Origin: Candidatus Bipolaricaulota bacterium
GTDB lineage: Bacteria > Bipolaricaulota > Bipolaricaulia > UBA7950 > UBA9294
DNA length: 17,456 nucleotides
Assembly (NCBI GenBank): GCA_021129875.1
Contig: JAJOKK010000223.1
Coordinates: 1 to 17,456, forward strand
Reading direction: 5' to 3'
Notes under the pieces: model-generated
Seen by the model: the letters and a program-made list of their open reading frames with translations, nothing else
What the model was told of the DNA's origin: nothing
The model's database searches: none
Position numbers and translations under genes: made by a program
In this document: one piece after another, positions 13,002-17,456 of the stretch
Layout: each line of letters opens with the position of its first letter
Numbering within the stretch: the first letter of the stretch is position 1

Positions 13002-14380
13002 TCAGCGCAGACAAGCGGTACTACTTCATCGGGATCGGCGGAACAGGGATGAGCGGTCTGGCCACGGTGATGCTCGCCGGCGGGAGTAGGGTCTCCGGTT
13101 CGGACCTGTGTGAAAATGACGAGATCGTACGCCTGCGGCGGGCCGGAGCGAACATCCATCTGGGGCACGATACCCGGTTCATTGAGGAAGATGAGGTTGA
13201 CGAGGTGATCGTCTCCTCGGCAATCGGGAGGGAGAACATAGAGGTCCAAACGGCGCAGAGGCGGAAGGTCCCGATTGTGCGCCGCTTGCATGCGCTCGCC
13301 TCCCTGCTTCAAGGGTACTCCAGTATCGGGGTCGCCGGAACGCACGGGAAGACGACGACTACGGCGATGATTGCCACCATCCTGAGCGAGGTCGGTCGGG
13401 ACCCGAGTTACTTAGTCGGCGCGCACTGCTCTGGTCTTGGGGGGAACGCGCGTCTTGGGCAGGGGGAGTTTTTTGTCACCGAGGTAGACGAAAGCGACGG
13501 TTTTTTCCTAGCCCTTCATCCGACGATCGGCGTCCTCAACAACATCGGCCGCGATCACCTGAACACGTATCGGGACCTCTCCGCGATTACAGCGAGCTTT
13601 GCACAGTATATCCGCCAGTCCGAGCAGGCTGTCCTCGCGATCGACGATGAGAACGTGCGCCGGCTGGCAGGGCGGGTAGAGGGCGCTCTCACGGTCGGGT
13701 TAGACCGAACGGCCGAGCTTCGGGCGACGAAAGTCCGTCATCATCATTTTCAGAGCAGGTTCGACCTCGTTTATCGCAACAAGAGGATCGGGCCGGTCTG
13801 CCTCCCTGCCCCCGGGGATCACAACGTGTGCAACGCCCTGTGTGCGATCGGCGCCGCTTTTCTCGCCGGTATCCCTCTGGATGAGGCTGCTTCCGCCCTC
13901 TCCGTGTTTCGTCTTCCGGAACGGCGGTTCCAGCTGTTGGAAGAGAATGGGGTGACGGTCGTCGATGACTATGCGCACCTCCCCAAGGAGATCGAGGTGA
14001 CCCTGGAAGCAATCCGCGCCGGGTGGGGAGAACGGCGGATTGTAGCTATCTTCCAACCGCACCGCTACACCCGCACGCAGGCACTCGGCAGTGATTTTGG
14101 GAATGCGTTCCGGCAGGCCGACACCGTGATCGTCACCCCGATCTATCCCGCAGATGAACATCCTATCCCTGGAGTCTCCTCGCAAGGCATCGTGAGATCG
14201 ATCACTCGTATGACCGGGGCGAGGCCTTATCTGATTCACGATAAGGATGAGGTCGTCTCCTTCCTCAAAGGGTATATCGAACCCGGGGACTTCATCATCA
14301 GCTTCGGCGCTGGGGATATCTGGACGGTTACAAAGGAGCTGTCGTGCTTCTTGGAGGAAGGGAGCTTCTGCACGGTGTAG
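12998..14380 (+). CDS. murC: UDP-N-acetylmuramate--L-alanine ligase
   Basis: A 460-residue cytosolic Mur ligase adding L-Ala to UDP-MurNAc, the first amino-acid step. The N-terminal UDP-binding domain has YFIGIGGTGMSGLA (about 9-22), a MurC hallmark, and VSSAIGRENIEV. The ATPase domain has GVAGTHGKTTTT (GTHGKTTT at 114-121), TEVDESDGFFLALHP and NIGRDHLNTY. HNVCNALCAIGAAFLAGIP starts the link to the C-terminal domain, which has VVDDYAHLPKEIEV and IFQPHRYTRTQAL. In the usual DDYAHHPTE motif the second His is Leu here, a mild deviation. Length is normal. The ATG overlaps the murG stop and GGGGAG lies upstream. Its last 37 bases overlap murB in another frame. Confidence 0.95.
   Translation: MISADKRYYFIGIGGTGMSGLATVMLAGGSRVSGSDLCENDEIVRLRRAGANIHLGHDTRFIEEDEVDEVIVSSAIGRENIEVQTAQRRKVPIVRRLHALASLLQGYSSIGVAGTHGKTTTTAMIATILSEVGRDPSYLVGAHCSGLGGNARLGQGEFFVTEVDESDGFFLALHPTIGVLNNIGRDHLNTYRDLSAITASFAQYIRQSEQAVLAIDDENVRRLAGRVEGALTVGLDRTAELRATKVRHHHFQSRFDLVYRNKRIGPVCLPAPGDHNVCNALCAIGAAFLAGIPLDEAASALSVFRLPERRFQLLEENGVTVVDDYAHLPKEIEVTLEAIRAGWGERRIVAIFQPHRYTRTQALGSDFGNAFRQADTVIVTPIYPADEHPIPGVSSQGIVRSITRMTGARPYLIHDKDEVVSFLKGYIEPGDFIISFGAGDIWTVTKELSCFLEEGSFCTV
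14333..14338 (+). promoter_or_regulatory. Ribosome-binding site fixing the murB start inside murC
   Basis: AAGGAG ends five bases before GTG 14344, within the murC coding sequence. No other standard start with comparable spacing lies between here and the first conserved MurB motif, so the 37-base overlap of murC and murB appears real. Confidence 0.65.
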
Positions 14381-15264
14381 TTCCGGCAACGCTTGCCGGT
14401 GCGCTCGGCGAACTTCCCGGCGAAATTCGATTCTCTCTCCCCCTTGCCGGGCGCACCACGATCGGGGTCGGGGGGAGGGCTGACTGCCTGATCGCCCCGC
14501 AGACGATCGACTCCATGGTCGGAGCTATCCAGCTCTGCCGCCGGCACAAGGTGCGTCATATGCTCCTCGGAGCGGGGTCGAACCTTCTCTTCTCCGATCA
14601 AGGTTACCGCGGTGTCCTGATCTCAACGGAGCGGCTTATGGGGAGCGTCATTGACGGGGAGACGGTGAACGTCTCCTGTGGAGAACCGCTCGCCGCCCTC
14701 CTCTTCGCGGTCGGTCGTGTCGGGGTGAGAACCCTCGATTTTCTTGTTGGGATCCCGGGTAGACTGGGAGGGGCGATCGCAATGAACGCGGGAATTCCGG
14801 CACAATCGATCGGCGATATCGTTCAGAGGGTGACTGTTCTTTCTCCGCGAGGCGAGGTCCAGTCGATCGGCGTAGAAGAGTGCCGGTTCGTCTACCGTGG
14901 AAGCGCGATCCGCAATGAGCGGCTTCCTGTCCTTTCGGCGCAGTTGTGTCTATCCGGTGGAACGTTCGATCGGGATGCGCTACTGGCCGAGCGCCGAACG
15001 CGTCAGCCCCTGGCAGCGCGCAGCGCCGGATCGACCTTTAAGAACCCGCCCGGTCTCTTCGCCGGGCGGTTGATCGAGGAGGCCGGACTGAAGGGCTTTC
15101 GCGTCGGAATGGCCAAGGTATCTGAACAACATGCCAATTTCATCGTCAACCTCGGGGGGGCACAGTCTGCTGAGATCAGTGAAATAATTGACATTGTGCG
15201 CCAAAAGGTGTATAAAAGGTTCCGTATCCTGCTTGAATTGGAGATTGAGGTAGTCGACCAGTGA
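14344..15264 (+). CDS. murB: UDP-N-acetylenolpyruvoylglucosamine reductase
   Basis: A 306-residue cytosolic flavoenzyme reducing UDP-GlcNAc-enolpyruvate to UDP-MurNAc with NADPH. The FAD-binding domain includes RTTIGVGGRADCL, LLGAGSNLLFSD (GAGSNLL at 76-82) and FLVGIPGRLGGAIAMNAG (about 133-150). The substrate domain has CRFVYRGSAIRNE, and SAGSTFKNPPG with S230 as the expected proton-donor Ser. AGRLIEEAGLKGFRVG and VSEQHANFIVNLGGA follow, with E261 as the expected catalytic Glu. The architecture fits the shorter MurB type rather than the E. coli form. GTG 14344 is chosen for the AAGGAG site. The TGA overlaps the ftsQ GTG. A run of seven G lies near 15154-15160 and is in frame here. Confidence 0.94.
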   Translation: MLLGGRELLHGVVPATLAGALGELPGEIRFSLPLAGRTTIGVGGRADCLIAPQTIDSMVGAIQLCRRHKVRHMLLGAGSNLLFSDQGYRGVLISTERLMGSVIDGETVNVSCGEPLAALLFAVGRVGVRTLDFLVGIPGRLGGAIAMNAGIPAQSIGDIVQRVTVLSPRGEVQSIGVEECRFVYRGSAIRNERLPVLSAQLCLSGGTFDRDALLAERRTRQPLAARSAGSTFKNPPGLFAGRLIEEAGLKGFRVGMAKVSEQHANFIVNLGGAQSAEISEIIDIVRQKVYKRFRILLELEIEVVDQ

Positions 15265-15992
15265 TCAGGGGGGGATCGAAAAGAAAAATTGTCTGTCGGG
15301 TTATTATCATGGGGGGGGGTCTTATCACTGCTGCCATCATCGCCCTGTATGCACCTTGGCTGTATCTCTTTGATCTGCGTGAAATAGAGGTGCAAGGGAA
15401 CTATCGCGTCTCTACTGAACAGATTAAGCAAGCCGCTGGTTTTTCTCTTGGGGAAAACCTTCTGCGAACGCCGATTGAGCGTGCTACAGCTGCGCTGCGC
15501 GACCTCCCGTGGATAAAAGATGTTGCTATTCGGCGCATCTATCCGCATGCTCTCGAGATCGTTGTGGGTGAACGGGCCCCGATTGCCGTGATGCGAAGTT
15601 CTGCCGACGAGGCAGGCCTGCTCCTCCTGGCTGAAGGCGGGGTGATCGTGCAATCGGCGCAAGAGATCGATCCCTCTATCCTTTTGGTGAGCGGCGCCCG
15701 TCTGACCGGGGAAGCGCCTGGGGCGCGCCTGGTCGATGATCGCGTTGTCGTTGCGCTCGCCTATCTTCAGCGGAAGAACCTCATCGATGGCCCCTTTCAA
15801 CGTATTGACTTTTCCACCCCGGATCTGGTAATTATGTACGGAAAAGGCGGTGTAAAAATTATACTTGGTCGGTATGACGGGATAGGAGAACGGATCGATC
15901 GCTTGGCTGCCCTACTCAACGCAATCAATATAGAAGATTATCGATCGATAGATCTTAGATTTTGGGGCGAGGCAATACTTGCGCCCCGTTAA
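15261..15992 (+). CDS. ftsQ: Divisome protein FtsQ/DivIB
   Basis: A 243-residue bitopic inner-membrane division protein. A basic cytosolic N-terminus (RGGSKRK) is followed by one transmembrane segment at about 14-34 (IMGGGLITAAIIALYAPWLY). The periplasmic POTRA domain spans about 37-107, beginning FDLREIEVQGNYRVSTEQI and continuing GENLLRTPIERATAALRDLP, IKDVAIRRIYPHALEIVVGERAPIAV. A less conserved FtsQ C-terminal domain ends the protein. GTG 15261 overlaps the murB TGA; an in-frame ATG at 15309 is a possible alternative but would remove the basic N-terminus. Nine consecutive G (15311-15319) encode the start of the membrane segment and are a potential slippage site. The domain order and place before ftsA make the identity secure despite the family's low conservation. 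Confidence 0.9.
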   Translation: MIRGGSKRKIVCRVIIMGGGLITAAIIALYAPWLYLFDLREIEVQGNYRVSTEQIKQAAGFSLGENLLRTPIERATAALRDLPWIKDVAIRRIYPHALEIVVGERAPIAVMRSSADEAGLLLLAEGGVIVQSAQEIDPSILLVSGARLTGEAPGARLVDDRVVVALAYLQRKNLIDGPFQRIDFSTPDLVIMYGKGGVKIILGRYDGIGERIDRLAALLNAINIEDYRSIDLRFWGEAILAPR

Positions 15993-16004
15993 GGTGGTGA
16001 ACCG

Positions 16005-17237
16005 ATGAGGAAAGAACGAGTGGTGGTCGGTCTGGACGTTGGAACCACCAAGGTTGTCGCATTAGTCGGGAACGTGATCGATGGAACGATTGAGGTCATC
16101 GGTCTGGGAAAGGCGGAGTCACACGGCCTGGAGAAGGGGGTCGTCGTCGATATCGGGCGCACAAAAGCTTCGATCCGCAAGGCACTCGAAGAGGCGGAGA
16201 ACATGGCCGACATCAAGATCAGCTCGGTCTACGTAGGGATCGCGGGAAAGCATATTGCCTCGATCAATAACAGCGGGACCGTCTCCATCAACCGCCCTGA
16301 CCGGGTAATCACCGAGGACGACATCCGGCGTGTAGTGGAGACGGCGCAGGCGATTCAGCTTCCCGTCGCGAGTGAAATGATCCATATCATCCCACGACAG
16401 TACATTGTGGACGGGCAGGATGGGATAATCGACCCCGTCGGAATGAGGGGTGCGCGACTCGAAGTCGATGTGCACATCGTTACCGGGTCGACCACTGCAG
16501 TCCACAACCTGGTCCGTTGCGTGGAGGATCTGGGGGTGGCGATCGAGCAGATCGTACTTGAACCGATCGCATCGTCACTCGCCGTTCTCTCCTCGGCGGA
16601 GAAGGAACTTGGGGTGATCCTGATGGACATCGGCGGAGGGACGACTGATATCAGCGTCTTCCGCGGGGGGGATATCTGGTTTTCCAAGGTGATACCGATC
16701 GCAGGGGAACACATCACCAACGACATCACCGTCGGCTTGCAGACTCCGATTGAGGAGGCCGAGCTGATCAAGAAGCAAGCGGGCACGGCACTCGTTGAGA
16801 GCGTGGCCGAGGATGACAAGATCGAGGTGGCGACGATCGGGGGCGACGATAAGCGGATGGTCTCTAGGAAGAAGCTCGCCATGATCATCGAGCCGCGCGT
16901 CGAGGAACTTCTCGACCTGGGGATGCAGGAGGTTGAAGACGCCGGGTACCGTGATCTTGTCCCAGCCGGATTGGTCCTTACTGGCGGCGCCTCACTCCTT
17001 GATGGGATCCCAAAGTTTGCCCATCAGCGCTACAGCGTATCGGTGCGGCGAGGGAAGATCCCTCAAGGGATTCACGGATTGCGTGATATCGTTGAGTCGC
17101 CGATCTATGCGACCTCAATCGGTCTGTTACGTTACGCAGTAGAGACGAAGGACTTCAAAAAGACGCTATACGACCGGAAGCAGAGCTCATTGATCAACAA
17201 GCTCTTCTCTTGGTTCAACCGTTTCTTTCGGGGGTAG
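16005..17237 (+). CDS. ftsA: Cell division protein FtsA
   Basis: A 410-residue actin-like ATPase that tethers FtsZ filaments to the cytoplasmic membrane. The phosphate-1 loop VVGLDVGTTKVVALVG is at about 7-22. The FtsA-specific 1C (SHS2) domain follows (about 80-160, VYVGIAGKHIASINNSG and HIIPRQYIVDG). The phosphate-2 motif is LMDIGGGTTDISVFRGG, and the adenosine motif VLTGGASLLDG. The C-terminus LINKLFSWFNRFFRG is a basic amphipathic membrane-targeting helix, as expected. Length is typical. ATG 16005 is preceded by AAGGTGG at 15991-15997, which begins inside the ftsQ stop. ftsZ starts three bases after its stop. Confidence 0.96.
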   Translation: MRKERVVVGLDVGTTKVVALVGNVIDGTIEVIGLGKAESHGLEKGVVVDIGRTKASIRKALEEAENMADIKISSVYVGIAGKHIASINNSGTVSINRPDRVITEDDIRRVVETAQAIQLPVASEMIHIIPRQYIVDGQDGIIDPVGMRGARLEVDVHIVTGSTTAVHNLVRCVEDLGVAIEQIVLEPIASSLAVLSSAEKELGVILMDIGGGTTDISVFRGGDIWFSKVIPIAGEHITNDITVGLQTPIEEAELIKKQAGTALVESVAEDDKIEVATIGGDDKRMVSRKKLAMIIEPRVEELLDLGMQEVEDAGYRDLVPAGLVLTGGASLLDGIPKFAHQRYSVSVRRGKIPQGIHGLRDIVESPIYATSIGLLRYAVETKDFKKTLYDRKQSSLINKLFSWFNRFFRG

Positions 17238-17240
17238 AAG

Positions 17241-17456
17241 ATGGCAGACGAGAGAAACTTCACCCCGCTGGTGCGGTTGATGGTGATCGGGGTCGGCGGC
17301 GGTGGGGGGAACGCGATCGACCGGATGTTCGACACCCGCGTAGAGGGGGTTGAGCTGATCGCGTTCAATACCGACGCCCAGGTATTTGAAGTGGTGCGAT
17401 CTCACCGGGCTCTCCAACTCGGGCGCAAGCTTACAAGCGGACTCGGTGCGGGAGGA
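17241..17456 (+). CDS. ftsZ: Cell division protein FtsZ, N-terminal fragment cut by window edge
   Basis: The tubulin-like GTPase of the division ring; only the first 72 codons are in the window and the frame is open at the edge. MADERNFTPLVRLMVIGVGG is followed by GGGNAIDRMF, the first nucleotide-binding loop of FtsZ. Then come LIAFNTDAQVFEVV (the FNTDAQ motif) and LQLGRKLTSGLGAGG, leading into the family's GxGAGG(D/N)P loop. ATG 17241 lies three bases after the ftsA stop, with GGGGG at about 17230-17234 as a near ribosome-binding site. Position and motifs leave little doubt about identity. Confidence 0.96.
   Translation, partial: MADERNFTPLVRLMVIGVGGGGGNAIDRMFDTRVEGVELIAFNTDAQVFEVVRSHRALQLGRKLTSGLGAGG

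Noticed and set aside
1..17456. Defence island, prophage, insertion sequence or novel system
   Set aside because: Nearly every stretch is accounted for by housekeeping envelope, division and metabolic genes. No transposase, integrase, nuclease module other than yraN, or phage gene was seen.

Overview
This window reads as a chromosomal segment of a diderm (two-membrane) bacterium of moderately high GC. The evidence for an outer membrane is a BamA-type protein with five POTRA domains and a terminal Phe, followed by a Skp/OmpH-like periplasmic chaperone. Peptidoglycan synthesis and FtsZ-based division are shown by the mur/fts cluster. The lineage cannot be fixed from sequence reading alone. A deep-branching diderm phylum such as Bipolaricaulota (Acetothermia) is a low-confidence guess.

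Layout. Positions 1-386 hold no gene but carry a modular array of palindromic repeats. Positions 387-1198 (minus) are proC, broken by a one-base frameshift. A divergent intergenic region at 1199-1388 has a good extended -10 promoter pointing right. It drives a compact group: an unknown secreted beta-rich protein (1389-2081), a 47-codon small ORF overlapping both neighbours (2078-2221), and a HAD-family phosphatase (2218-2874). A promoter at 2889-2917 precedes yraN and comM (2951-4836), which overlap by 19 bases.

From 5015 onward every gene is on the plus strand and concerns the cell envelope, with one exception. bamA, skp/ompH-like and fabZ (5015-8423) form an outer-membrane biogenesis group with no lpx genes between them. 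ftcD (glutamate formiminotransferase, 8413-9318) is the exception: a folate/one-carbon enzyme overlapping both fabZ and murD. murD (9315-10625) ends at a possible terminator and a 166-base gap. Then ftsW, murG, murC, murB, ftsQ, ftsA and the first 72 codons of ftsZ run to the window edge. Most junctions are ATGA or GTGA overlaps, which implies translational coupling.

The genes work together as follows. MurC and MurD (UDP-MurNAc-L-Ala-D-Glu), MurB (UDP-MurNAc) and MurG (lipid II) make peptidoglycan precursor. FtsW polymerises it at the septum. FtsQ, FtsA and FtsZ organise the divisome. BamA and Skp insert outer-membrane proteins, and FabZ supplies acyl chains. murE, murF and mraY are not in this window. 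I see no convincing defence system, prophage, CRISPR array, insertion sequence or RNA gene. The most unusual items are the repeat array, the proC frameshift, the coupled small ORF, the lpx-free bamA-skp-fabZ arrangement, and ftcD embedded in an envelope gene cluster.
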